NCBI GenBank assembly: GCA_913057175.1
Contig: CAJXNP010000003.1
Location: 310,001-374,000, forward strand
Direction: 5' to 3'
Origin: an uncultured Cytophagales bacterium
Lineage (GTDB): Bacteria > Bacteroidota > Bacteroidia > Cytophagales > Cyclobacteriaceae
Length of the DNA stretch: 64,000 nt
Positions 41,582 through 49,477 of the stretch are shown one piece after another. Under the pieces are notes generated by a model. It had not been told where the DNA came from, ran no database searches, and worked only from the letters and a program-made list of their open reading frames with translations. Position 1 is the stretch's first letter. Each line of letters starts with the position of its first letter. The translations under genes were made by a program, and so were the position numbers.

Positions 41582-43369
41582 ATGAAATACTTTCTGTTAT
41601 TACTTTTTTCTTTTCACCAGGTCATTGCTCAAAACCCGAAGGGTGATCAGGATATTGTTATTCGACTCAATCAATACGGCTATTTAACTCAGGAAAACAA
41701 ACACGCTATCCTGCTTTCAAATTCACATGTCAACGAAAAATTTGAAGTTATTTCAGAAGACACCAACAAACCGATTGCATCATTCAAACCTGAAAAATCT
41801 AAGACAAAAGGCTGGGGAACATTTACTTATTACCATGACCTGGATTTTTCTGAAGTTGAGGAAACAGGAACCCACTATTTGCAAGGCACTAAATCAGGAA
41901 TAACTTCTGTTAAATTTTCCATTTCCGATCAGGCTTACCAGGGAACTACTGATGATCTACTGACATTCATGCAACAACAGCGATGTGGCTACAATCCCTT
42001 TCTCGATATGGTTTGTCATCAACGGGATGGCCGGTTGTTTTATGGAAAAATGGCGGATTCAACCTATGTCGATCTTTCCGGTGGCTGGCACGATGCGGGT
42101 GATCAGCTTAAATATTTAATAACTAGCAGTTATGCGACGGCCCACATGCTGATGGCCTATCGGCTCTATCCGAAAAAGTTTTCAGACAAGGTGAATGCAT
42201 TGGGACAGCCCTTTCCTAACAACGTTCCTGACGTGCTGGATGAGGCAAAATGGGGATTGGATTGGATCCTAAAATTGCACTTTGCACCCAATCAGCTCGT
42301 TCACCAGGTCGCCGATGACAGGGATCATCGTGGATGGAAAATGCCGGATCAGGACTTGTCGGATTATGGTTGGGGACCTAACAGCTACCGTGTTGGTTAC
42401 GTGGCAAATGGGCAACCACAGGGACTGAATAAATACAAAAGCGAAGCCACCGGGATCGCCAACCTGGCAGGGAGAAGTGCTGCTGCCCTTGCCATAGGAG
42501 CCAATACCTGGATGGCAATTGACTCTATCTATGCCTTGAAATGCCTTCAGGCGGCAATTACGGTGTATGACCTGGGGAAATCCATGGAAGGTTATCAGCA
42601 GGGGAATTCTTATGGTGCCCCGTATCGATACCTGGAGCAAACTTGGGCAGACGACATGGAGTGGGGAGCAGCAGAATTATACCGTTTGACCAAAGATCCA
42701 AAATATCTGTCAGATGCCAAACGATACAGCCAAATGGCGAATACGGATAACTGGCTAATGCTCGACTCAGCTTCCCATTACCAGTATTATCCGTTCATCA
42801 ACCTCGGTCATTTCGCTTTGTTCGATCAGGTAGGAAAATCATTTCAGGACACACTTGTTTCCTACTACAAGGCAGAAATCGAAAATGTGGCCAAACGAGC
42901 AAAAACGAATCCCTATGGCATTGGTGTACCATTTATCTGGTGCTCGAACAACCTCATTACATCATTTATCACCCAGATCTTGCTATACGAAAAGATGACA
43001 GGAGACAGGCAGTTTCATCAATTGATGCTGGATCACTGTGATTGGCTTTTCGGAAGAAATCCATGGGGAACATCGATGTTCACCGGAATGCCGGGAAAAG
43101 GAGAATATCCATTGGATGTGCATACCAGTATTTGGGCAATGACCCATCAGATGGTTCCAGGTGGATTGATAGACGGCCCCATTTTCAAAACCATCCATCA
43201 AAAACTAAAAGGACTTGAATTGACTCAACCGGATGAATTCTCGAGATTTCAAAACAACTTCGTGGTCTATCACGATGATATTGGCGATTATTCCACCAAC
43301 GAGCCCACGATGGACGGTACAGCAGGCTCCATGATCATGATGGCACACTGGTCGCCGGATGTGGAATAA
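41582..43369 (+). CDS. Secreted GH9 endoglucanase-type enzyme
   Basis: The 595-residue protein has a signal peptide (1-16, ...HQVIAQ), an N-terminal Ig-like CelD_N domain (about 24-115, IRLNQYGYLTQENKHAILLS) and a GH9 alpha/alpha barrel. Key motifs are GGWHDAGDQLKYL (about 166-178), which holds the nucleophile-activating Asp residues, DEAKWGLDWILKLH, LFGRNPWGTSMFTG (about 490-503) and DYSTNEPTMDGTAGS near residue 573, with the acid Glu. GH9 enzymes cleave beta-1,4-glucans such as cellulose or xyloglucan. It is not next to SusCD genes and is transcribed alone. It converges with the SASA esterase gene. The catalytic set is intact. Confidence 0.93.
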   Translation: MKYFLLLLFSFHQVIAQNPKGDQDIVIRLNQYGYLTQENKHAILLSNSHVNEKFEVISEDTNKPIASFKPEKSKTKGWGTFTYYHDLDFSEVEETGTHYLQGTKSGITSVKFSISDQAYQGTTDDLLTFMQQQRCGYNPFLDMVCHQRDGRLFYGKMADSTYVDLSGGWHDAGDQLKYLITSSYATAHMLMAYRLYPKKFSDKVNALGQPFPNNVPDVLDEAKWGLDWILKLHFAPNQLVHQVADDRDHRGWKMPDQDLSDYGWGPNSYRVGYVANGQPQGLNKYKSEATGIANLAGRSAAALAIGANTWMAIDSIYALKCLQAAITVYDLGKSMEGYQQGNSYGAPYRYLEQTWADDMEWGAAELYRLTKDPKYLSDAKRYSQMANTDNWLMLDSASHYQYYPFINLGHFALFDQVGKSFQDTLVSYYKAEIENVAKRAKTNPYGIGVPFIWCSNNLITSFITQILLYEKMTGDRQFHQLMLDHCDWLFGRNPWGTSMFTGMPGKGEYPLDVHTSIWAMTHQMVPGGLIDGPIFKTIHQKLKGLELTQPDEFSRFQNNFVVYHDDIGDYSTNEPTMDGTAGSMIMMAHWSPDVE

Positions 43370-43383
43370 CTCTTTTTTCAATC

Positions 43384-43403
43384 TGACAAAGTTTATTTTG
43401 TCA
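43384..43403. terminator. Possible convergent terminator between GH9 and esterase genes
   Basis: TGACAAA (43384-43390) pairs with TTTGTCA (43397-43403) around six bases. It overlaps the last codons of the esterase gene and follows the GH9 stop by 14 bases. The stem is AT-rich and weak. Confidence 0.35.
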
Positions 43404-44238
43404 TTTCAAATGAACCCAATACTTCTTCCGCATATTTATCCGCAAATCGCTTCCCCATTTCCCTCTGGGATTTTGAGTCAAAATGCAGATGATCTCCCTT
43501 GTCCGTTAAGTCGTTTGTAGAAATGACAAACCTGCACTTATCCGCTGCAGCACTTTCATGAATGATCGAATTGATCGAATCAACTTGCAGTTGAACCTCT
43601 ACTGGCTCCCTGAAGGTCCCCAATTCGCCCACTAAAATGGGTAGTGTATCATTTTTCGCTATATTTCTGAATGTCTCAAACAAGGTCTCTATCCCATTCT
43701 TATACAGTGGGATTTTGCCGCTATGCGCATCACTTTCTCCCTGATGCCATAAAATACATTTGATCATCCCCTGGTTTTGTGCGGACTTAACCCTTTCCTT
43801 AAAATTACTCAAAAGGACTACATCTTGGTGGGTAGAGTCGTTGTTCCACTGTTCAACGGAAGAACCTCCAACAGCACATGGAATTAATCCGATCGAAATG
43901 CTATCAGGAACATATTTTAATAATTCACGGGCAAATGAAAGGCCACAGTCTAAACCGGTGAGATCCGGTTGGTAAAAGTGTAGAGGTTCTTTGGCATAGT
44001 ACCATTCTTTATCTTCTCCTAAACTGAGTATTCGCTTATCAGGAACTGTATCCTTCGGTTCTACAAATCCTCTTCCTGCCATGTTGGATTGACCGGCAAG
44101 TACGAAGATCCAAAAATCTTCCTTATCGGGAAGTTGACTTACTTTTTCCCGGTATACGGGGAAATTAATTTTTCTAATATCATCAGATTGAAAAGATGAG
44201 AAAACTATTAAAAACAGAAGTAAGGAAAAGTATTTCAT
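43393..44238 (-). CDS. SASA-type carbohydrate esterase, secreted
   Basis: The 281-residue protein has a signal peptide (about 1-17) and an SGNH-type esterase core of the SASA / sialate O-acetylesterase family. The nucleophile motif is VLAGQSNMAGRG with Ser51, the oxyanion block includes IPCAVGGSSVEQW, the third block LWHQGESDAHSG, and the C-terminal DKGDHLHFDS supplies the Asp-His pair. It should remove acetyl groups from plant glycans (xylan or pectin type). It shares a convergent end with GH9 and is transcribed leftward alone. The precise CE family (CE6 or related) is not fixed by eye. Confidence 0.88.
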   Translation of the reverse strand: MKYFSLLLFLIVFSSFQSDDIRKINFPVYREKVSQLPDKEDFWIFVLAGQSNMAGRGFVEPKDTVPDKRILSLGEDKEWYYAKEPLHFYQPDLTGLDCGLSFARELLKYVPDSISIGLIPCAVGGSSVEQWNNDSTHQDVVLLSNFKERVKSAQNQGMIKCILWHQGESDAHSGKIPLYKNGIETLFETFRNIAKNDTLPILVGELGTFREPVEVQLQVDSINSIIHESAAADKCRFVISTNDLTDKGDHLHFDSKSQREMGKRFADKYAEEVLGSFEMTK

Positions 44239-44545
44239 GAAGTAGCTCTTATTCTTGGAATCCCTTAGAACTCAGAAAAAAACAATCATAAAATAATAAA
44301 GATTTCATTTTCAGCAGTTTATTAAAATTCAATGCATAATATAAGTCGAAGCTAATGTGAACTTATCCTATATCAAAATCATCCGATGAAGCCCCTAATA
44401 ACCATACTAACAAAGTCCATCAGATTGCTTTGCGAGCATCTCAGATGGGATGAAATTGACATGAATTCTGTAAAAAGGAAGATTGGATGTTAAATAGAAT
44501 AATCGAAATTTCTTAATTACAATATAAAGAGAAGCTTAAACAGAT
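44239..44545. other. Gene-free spacer
   Basis: This 307-base AT-rich stretch between two leftward genes contains no open frame, hairpin or repeat that I can support. It should hold the esterase promoter. Confidence 0.4.
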
Positions 44546-45055
44546 TTATTCAAAAGTCTCATTTGGCCTGATTTTATACTCTGAGATAAAGTTCTCAAGT
44601 TCTTTCAGTTTATAAATGTGAGGAAATGTTTTCTCATTATTGATAACTAATCTGGCGTATTTTTCTGTTGAAGTTATTTCTTTACCTGTAAATATATTCC
44701 AGGAAGTAACAATTTCTAATGACAAATTGTACAATTTGAATTGTTTCGTATTGTGAAAAATTAACCATTTGTGAGTTACAAATAAATAGTCGCTTTTTAG
44801 TTCAATTACCTGTAATGGGACTCTCCAACCTCCTGTCTTTAGATTATAATTAATGACAACACATAGAAGAATTATCATAAAAAATGGTAGCAACCAAGCA
44901 AAATTGTTATTTCCTGGCATTAATGACATTATAAAAACAAGTGAAACTGTCGTAAAATAAAAAAATGTAAATAGATTCGAAAGGTATAGAAACACCTTCC
45001 TAAGTACTGGATGCTTTGCACCATAAAGATTATTTGATATTGATTTTAGTTTCAC
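44546..45055 (-). CDS. Hypothetical two-helix membrane protein
   Basis: The 169-residue protein has two adjacent membrane helices (about residues 24-45, YLSNLFTFFYFTTVSLVFIM, and 50-70, NFAWLLPFFMIILLCVVINY) followed by a C-terminal soluble part of about 95 residues rich in Leu, Lys and aromatic residues (VIELKSDYLFVTHKWLIFH). The pattern resembles small PH-like-domain membrane proteins, but I cannot assign a family. It stands alone, with spacers on both sides above 300 bases. AT-rich codon use is similar to nearby accessory genes. No partner is evident. Confidence 0.6.
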   Translation of the reverse strand: MKLKSISNNLYGAKHPVLRKVFLYLSNLFTFFYFTTVSLVFIMSLMPGNNNFAWLLPFFMIILLCVVINYNLKTGGWRVPLQVIELKSDYLFVTHKWLIFHNTKQFKLYNLSLEIVTSWNIFTGKEITSTEKYARLVINNEKTFPHIYKLKELENFISEYKIRPNETFE

Positions 45056-45385
45056 TAAAAATGTGTTGCTATTTTTTAACCGAAAAAATGGATTGTAGAA
45101 ATTGTATTAATCCGTATCTAATTTATGATTCGCAATTTAAATATACGATAAATTAACTCTAAGGCAATGCCAAAATACCTAATGCCCAATGCCAACCCAT
45201 CAACCCGCAACAAAAAGCCTGCACTCAACTTTCTAACGCCTTTTCAATTTCACCCCAAGTAGCCATGTGTAAAGTGGTATCTGCTTAATTAACCCGCACC
45301 CCTCTTGCTTATCAAAATCCAACACTTAATTTTGCCTTCTGTTAATATATTGGTTTTTTGTACGTTGCTAAAATAAAACGGAAGT
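45056..45385. other. Gene-free spacer before the VWA/TPR cluster
   Basis: This 330-base region holds divergent promoters for the membrane protein and the VWA cluster. I see no hairpin or open frame beyond short repeats of AATGCC near 45165-45192. Confidence 0.4.
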
Positions 45386-46354
45386 TTGGCCTGGTATAAA
45401 TCACTTTCCTGGACGGAGATTATCTTTATTCTTGGATTCATCATCGCTTATGGTATTTACATAGGCAGGATGATCTACATCAACCGTATCCTGGAAGTGA
45501 ACAAAGACCGCCTCATCTTCAAGATCATCCTACGCACGCTTTACTTTGCCTTGTTCATAGTTGCATTGCTAGGCCCGTCTTTTGGAGATACCTCCAGGGA
45601 AATCAAATCAATCGGGAAGGACATCATGGTATGTGTCGACCTCTCAGAGTCGATGAATGCTGGTGACATTGCTCCCAACAGATTGGAGCGTGTCAAATTT
45701 GAGTTGAAAAAGATCGTCGATGCCTTTAATTCCGACAGGATTGGCATCATTATTTTTTCCTCTGAAGCCTTCATGCAATGCCCTCTCACGCTTGATCAGA
45801 GTGCTTTATCGCTTTTTATTGAAACACTTTCTACAAGACTTGTCCCCAATGCAGGTACGAATTTCGGTCCGCCGTTAACAATGGCTTTGCAAAAACTCAA
45901 TAGCGAAGAATCAACTGTGGCCCAACAAAAATCTAAGATCATTATCCTGATCAGTGATGGAGAAGATTTTGGCGACGAAACAGAAGGCGCCCTTTCTGAA
46001 ATTGAAAGTAGTGGAATTAAACTCTTTACCCTTGGTGTGGGGACGGAATCCGGAAGTACCATTCCAACCAGCGGTGGCATAAAGACCGATCGGTCAGGTC
46101 AGGAAGTCCTTACCAAATTAAACAGCCGGGACCTGAAAAACCTGGCTTTGCAGACGGGAGGCAAATATTTCGAGATCAATGAGAGTGAAAACGAGATCAG
46201 TAAGATGATCAATCATATTGACAACATCGAAGGAGAATTGAGAGATGCAAAAAAGATCGATGTTTCAGCTAACAAATATTTTTATTTTCTGGCGTTTGCT
46301 TTGTTATTAATGTTGCTCGATCTGATGTTCCAGTTTAAAGTTGTGAAGATTTGA
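45386..46354 (+). CDS. BatB-type VWA-domain membrane protein (aerotolerance cluster)
   Basis: The 322-residue protein starts at a TTG; no ATG lies near the conserved N-terminus WYKSLSWTEIIFILGF. Two N-terminal membrane helices (about 8-25 and 48-66), a von Willebrand A domain (about 78-270) and a C-terminal helix (about 297-316) match Bat proteins. The MIDAS is complete in outline: DLSESM (about 84-89), a Thr in NAGTNFGPP and ISDGEDFGDE. Bat operons were linked to aerotolerance in Bacteroides and to MoxR-type assembly. The following two genes overlap by 4 bases each, so the three are translationally coupled. A MoxR ATPase and BatA/D/E are not within the window. Confidence 0.9.
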   Translation: MAWYKSLSWTEIIFILGFIIAYGIYIGRMIYINRILEVNKDRLIFKIILRTLYFALFIVALLGPSFGDTSREIKSIGKDIMVCVDLSESMNAGDIAPNRLERVKFELKKIVDAFNSDRIGIIIFSSEAFMQCPLTLDQSALSLFIETLSTRLVPNAGTNFGPPLTMALQKLNSEESTVAQQKSKIIILISDGEDFGDETEGALSEIESSGIKLFTLGVGTESGSTIPTSGGIKTDRSGQEVLTKLNSRDLKNLALQTGGKYFEINESENEISKMINHIDNIEGELRDAKKIDVSANKYFYFLAFALLLMLLDLMFQFKVVKI

Positions 46355-46998
46355 AAGCACTTTTACTCATCATTTTTCTTTTTCAGCAGGATGGGATCAG
46401 CAGGATTGCTGAGATTAATAAATATAAAAAGGAAGGCAGCAGGGCCTATATGGAGTCCGACTATTCCACTTCTGCTTCGCGGTATCGATACCTTGTTGAC
46501 AGCTTAAACGTAAAGGAAGACCCGGTCATTCTCAATCTTGCTCATTCATATTTTCATCTGAATGACACAACGAATGCCATAAATTTTTATGCTCAGCTTA
46601 CTGAAAGCAAAAACAGGGAAATTAAATCTGTTGCTTATCAGCAAATCGGGGTGATCGAATTCAATCAAAAGAAATACAACCTGTCGTTGGGTCATTTGAA
46701 AAATGCACTAAAGGCCAATCCCCAGAATGAGGAAGCAAGGAAAAACTATGAAGTACTGAAACGGTTGATGCAGGAGAACCCGGAAATGCAGGATCAACAG
46801 GACGATCAGGATATCGAGCCATCCGAGTATGCTAAGAAATTGAAAGAGCAAGCGGAAATGCTCGTGCGCAATAATCGCTTCATTGATGCGTATAATTTGA
46901 TGGTGAACGGAATGCAGGTTGATCAAACAGTTAGCGCATACAATGAGTTTATTACGAAGTTAAAAGATGTCGCCGAAGTAGAAGGAGGAACCCAATGA
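46351..46998 (+). CDS. TPR protein of the Bat cluster (BatC/BatE-like)
   Basis: The 215-residue protein starts at a TTG that overlaps the previous stop (TTGA). A short hydrophobic segment (MKALLLIIFLF) is followed by TPR helices (about 20-130: GSRAYMESDYSTSASRYRYL, LNLAHSYFHLNDTTNAINFY, YQQIGVIEFNQKKYNLSLGH, ALKANPQNEEARKNYEVLKR). A charged linker rich in Gln and Asp and another helical pair end the protein. It fits the TPR partner usually encoded after VWA Bat proteins. It should sit in the periplasm or at the membrane and bridge VWA proteins. The next gene overlaps its stop by 4 bases. Confidence 0.82.
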   Translation: MKALLLIIFLFQQDGISRIAEINKYKKEGSRAYMESDYSTSASRYRYLVDSLNVKEDPVILNLAHSYFHLNDTTNAINFYAQLTESKNREIKSVAYQQIGVIEFNQKKYNLSLGHLKNALKANPQNEEARKNYEVLKRLMQENPEMQDQQDDQDIEPSEYAKKLKEQAEMLVRNNRFIDAYNLMVNGMQVDQTVSAYNEFITKLKDVAEVEGGTQ

Positions 46999-47645
46999 AA
47001 AGACCTATTCTCATATTTTTAATTATATTGATTGGATACACCATTCAGGCGCAATCCTTTGAAAGTCCACAGTTGGCTTTCAATAAAGCTGCCAATGAAT
47101 ACATCTTCGACCAGGTTGACCAGGCTGTAAAAACGCTTAATGTCGCTTTAAAGGATTATCCCAGTGACAAAAAACTGCGTGATCTTTTGGACAAAATCAT
47201 GAAGGATAGAAAACAACAAGAACAACAGCAGCAACAACAAAACCAGGAAAAACAAGACCAGGAAAATAAAGAAAAACAAAATCAGCAAAACCAGGAACAG
47301 CAGCAACAACAACAAAAAGAAGAACAGCAACAGCAGGAACAATCATCCGAACAAAAAGAAGAGCAGAACGACGAAAAGCAGCAACAAAGCGCTGATGAAA
47401 ATCAGGAAGAAAAAAAGGAAGGAGATCCGTCTCAGCAACAACAAGTAGAACAATCCGAGGAAAATGATGAGAACAAGGACAATAATGAGATGCCTCAGAT
47501 CCAGCAAAACCTGGAAGACCTTAACATCAGCCCGGAAAAAGCGCGGATGATCCTCGAAGCCATGAAGAACAATGAGGTGCAATACATCCAGCAGATGCAG
47601 CGAAAACCTACTAAACGACCGGATAGCGATAAACCAGACTGGTAA
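46995..47645 (+). CDS. Gln/Glu-rich exported protein of the Bat cluster (BatC-like)
   Basis: The 216-residue protein has a signal peptide (about 1-19, LIGYTIQAQS), a short TPR-like segment (LAFNKAANEYIFDQVDQAVK, about 27-46) and a low-complexity central region (about 73-150) made largely of Gln, Glu, Asn, Lys and Asp. It closes with NISPEKARMILEAMKNNEV and the tail QRKPTKRPDSDKPDW, a conserved end of this family. The repetitive part is made of CAG/CAA and GAA/GAG codons, which makes length variation likely. It overlaps the TPR gene by 4 bases and completes the three-gene unit. Function beyond the Bat cluster is not known. Confidence 0.8.
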   Translation: MKRPILIFLIILIGYTIQAQSFESPQLAFNKAANEYIFDQVDQAVKTLNVALKDYPSDKKLRDLLDKIMKDRKQQEQQQQQQNQEKQDQENKEKQNQQNQEQQQQQQKEEQQQQEQSSEQKEEQNDEKQQQSADENQEEKKEGDPSQQQQVEQSEENDENKDNNEMPQIQQNLEDLNISPEKARMILEAMKNNEVQYIQQMQRKPTKRPDSDKPDW

Positions 47646-47736
47646 TAACTAAAAAGTTCATACCCTTCCGGTAAGATTCGTATATTAACATGAGTTCGAT
47701 AAAAGAAAATTAGTTTTTTACTTGAAATGCCCTTAA

Positions 47737-47752
47737 TCCGCCAGCTGGTGGA
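47737..47752. repeat. Dispersed 16-base palindrome, copy 2
   Basis: TCCGCCAGCTGGTGGA is a near-perfect palindrome (one G-T type pair). It belongs to the same family as 36373-36388 in the tRNA-Ser relic and 49385-49400. It lies in a 189-base spacer between the Bat cluster and the thiolase gene. Confidence 0.75.
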
Positions 47753-47834
47753 AATAAGTGGTGTTTTGCTTAAGGTTTTTATTTGAACTCAGGTTATATT
47801 AAGGTATTGTGTTCCTAAACTAATCCTAACGATA

Positions 47835-49022
47835 ATGAAAGAAGTTTTTATTGCCTCGGCAGTGCGAACGCCTATAGGAAGTTTTGGAGGAGTTCTTTCT
47901 TCAATTTCCGCTGTTCAACTGGCTTCCATGGCCATCAAAGGGGCATTGGAAAAAGCCAACATCAATAGTCACCATGTAGAAGAAGTTTTCCTGGGAAACG
48001 TCATCTCTGCAAACCTCGGCCAGGCTCCTGCCAAACAAGCAGCCATAGGTGCCGGTATCAACCATAACGTACCCTGCACATTGGTCAATAAAGTTTGTGC
48101 TTCGGGCATGAAGGCTATTATGCTAGGAGCACAATCAATTATGTTAGGAATTAATGAAGTGGTCGTAGCAGGGGGTACGGAAAGTATGTCCAACATCCCC
48201 TATTATATACCAAAGGCCAGATTTGGATACAAATATGGAAATGCGGAACTGGTAGATGGATTGGTCAAAGATGGTCTATGGGAAGTCTATCACCAGTTTG
48301 CAATGGGCAACTGTGCGGACAATACCGCCAGGGAAATGAATATCTCGCGTGAAGAACAGGATGAATATGCCATTAATTCCTACCTTCGCGCAGAAAAGGC
48401 AACTAAGGCAGGCTTCTTCAGGGATGAGATTGTTCCGGTAAATGTCCCGCAACGAAAAGGCAATCCTCTTAAAGTGGAGGAAGACGAGGAGTTTAAAAAT
48501 GTTGATTTCGAAAAAATACCTAATCTCAAGCCTGTTTTCGATAAGGAAGGAACTGTAACAGCGGCAAATGCTTCTACCATTAATGACGGAGCATCGGCCA
48601 TGGTACTGGTCAATAAAAACATTTTGAAAGAACTAAAATTGGAGCCTATTGCCAGAATTGTCTCGTTTGCCGATGCATCACAGGAGCCACTTTGGTTTAC
48701 TACAACGCCAAGTTTAGCTATTCCAAAAGCATTAAAAAACGCAAAGCTAAAACCGACTGATATTGACTACTATGAAATAAATGAAGCCTTTTCCGTAGTA
48801 GCCATAGCCAATAACAAATTACTGGAACTGGATCCGGAAAGAGTGAATGTGTTTGGGGGAGCGGTTTCTCTGGGACACCCATTGGGCTGCTCAGGGGCAA
48901 GGATTTCTACTACATTGGTAAATGTTTTACACAAGAAAAAGTCCAAATATGGGGTAGCAGGAATATGCAATGGTGGAGGCGGGGCTTCTGCTATGGTCAT
49001 AGAAAACCTGAATAACAATTGA
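47835..49022 (+). CDS. Acetyl-CoA C-acyltransferase (thiolase)
   Basis: The 395-residue enzyme has the thiolase sequence throughout: EVFIASAVRTPIGSFGG at the start, the acyl-accepting Cys88 in NKVCASGMKAIM, GGTESMSNIPYY, the NEAFSVVA segment, GGAVSLGHPLGCSGAR with the catalytic His, and the C-terminal CNGGGGASAMVIE with the second active Cys. It joins or splits acetoacetyl-CoA or longer 3-ketoacyl-CoA. The full length and intact residues indicate a working enzyme. No other beta-oxidation gene is beside it. Biosynthetic (AtoB-like) and degradative (FadA-like) roles cannot be separated here. Confidence 0.96.
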   Translation: MKEVFIASAVRTPIGSFGGVLSSISAVQLASMAIKGALEKANINSHHVEEVFLGNVISANLGQAPAKQAAIGAGINHNVPCTLVNKVCASGMKAIMLGAQSIMLGINEVVVAGGTESMSNIPYYIPKARFGYKYGNAELVDGLVKDGLWEVYHQFAMGNCADNTAREMNISREEQDEYAINSYLRAEKATKAGFFRDEIVPVNVPQRKGNPLKVEEDEEFKNVDFEKIPNLKPVFDKEGTVTAANASTINDGASAMVLVNKNILKELKLEPIARIVSFADASQEPLWFTTTPSLAIPKALKNAKLKPTDIDYYEINEAFSVVAIANNKLLELDPERVNVFGGAVSLGHPLGCSGARISTTLVNVLHKKKSKYGVAGICNGGGGASAMVIENLNNN

Positions 49023-49169
49023 GAATTGAATTTTAAATCTGTTTTTCATAAATAAAAAATTGTTTAAAATTTGTGCTTAATTGTAGGTTCTCTTGAGAAA
49101 ATCATCGTCATTCTGAAACTCGGAACAAAAGACTTTGATTCATATTGGAATGACATCAGTTTATGTCAT
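49023..49169. other. Start of the 455-base thiolase-YwqK spacer
   Basis: No gene is present. Short inverted copies of GTCATT / AATGAC occur around 49110-49170. The rest of the spacer holds the long hairpin element and a palindrome, listed separately. Confidence 0.35.
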
Positions 49170-49309
49170 TAGTGTCGTGTCAAGCATACTGAGACTCTTA
49201 GGTTTGCAAAAAGTCAACTTATATACCCCTCTTGAGAGGGGCGAAGGGGTGTGTATCTAAAAAATTCGACTTTTTGCAAATACGTAAGCCCATCCTTGAC
49301 ACAACACTA
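49170..49309. repeat. Long-hairpin, MITE-like element
   Basis: The outer arms TAGTGTCGTGTCAAG (49170-49184) and CTTGACACAACACTA (49295-49309) are inverted repeats with one mismatch. Inside, TTTGCAAAAAGTC (49203-49215) pairs with GACTTTTTGCAAA (49268-49280), then ATATACCCCT with AGGGGTGTGTAT, leaving a small GA-rich loop with its own CCCCTC/GAGGGG stem. The 140-base unit can fold almost end to end. It encodes nothing. No clear target duplication is visible. Confidence 0.75.
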
Positions 49310-49384
49310 GAAACTTATCACATCGCGATCCCTTCGGGGTTTCAGGATGGGTAAAATACTGACAATCTGATCAAACGATCCTGA

Positions 49385-49400
49385 TCCGCTAGCTAGCGGA
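49385..49400. repeat. Dispersed 16-base palindrome, copy 3 (perfect)
   Basis: TCCGCTAGCTAGCGGA is a perfect palindrome of the same family as 36373-36388 and 47737-47752. It lies in the spacer ahead of the YwqK-like gene, 76 bases after the MITE-like element. Confidence 0.8.
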
Positions 49401-49477
49401 CATGATGACAATTTTTTTCAGTGTCTTTCTTTTTTCATTTAATCAGAAGATTCAGTTGAATAAAATAAAAACAGGTT

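Noticed and set aside
47148-47582. Leftward open frames very rich in Leu and Phe
   Set aside because: They are the antisense of the Gln/Glu-rich tract, where CAG/GAA codons give few stops on the other strand.
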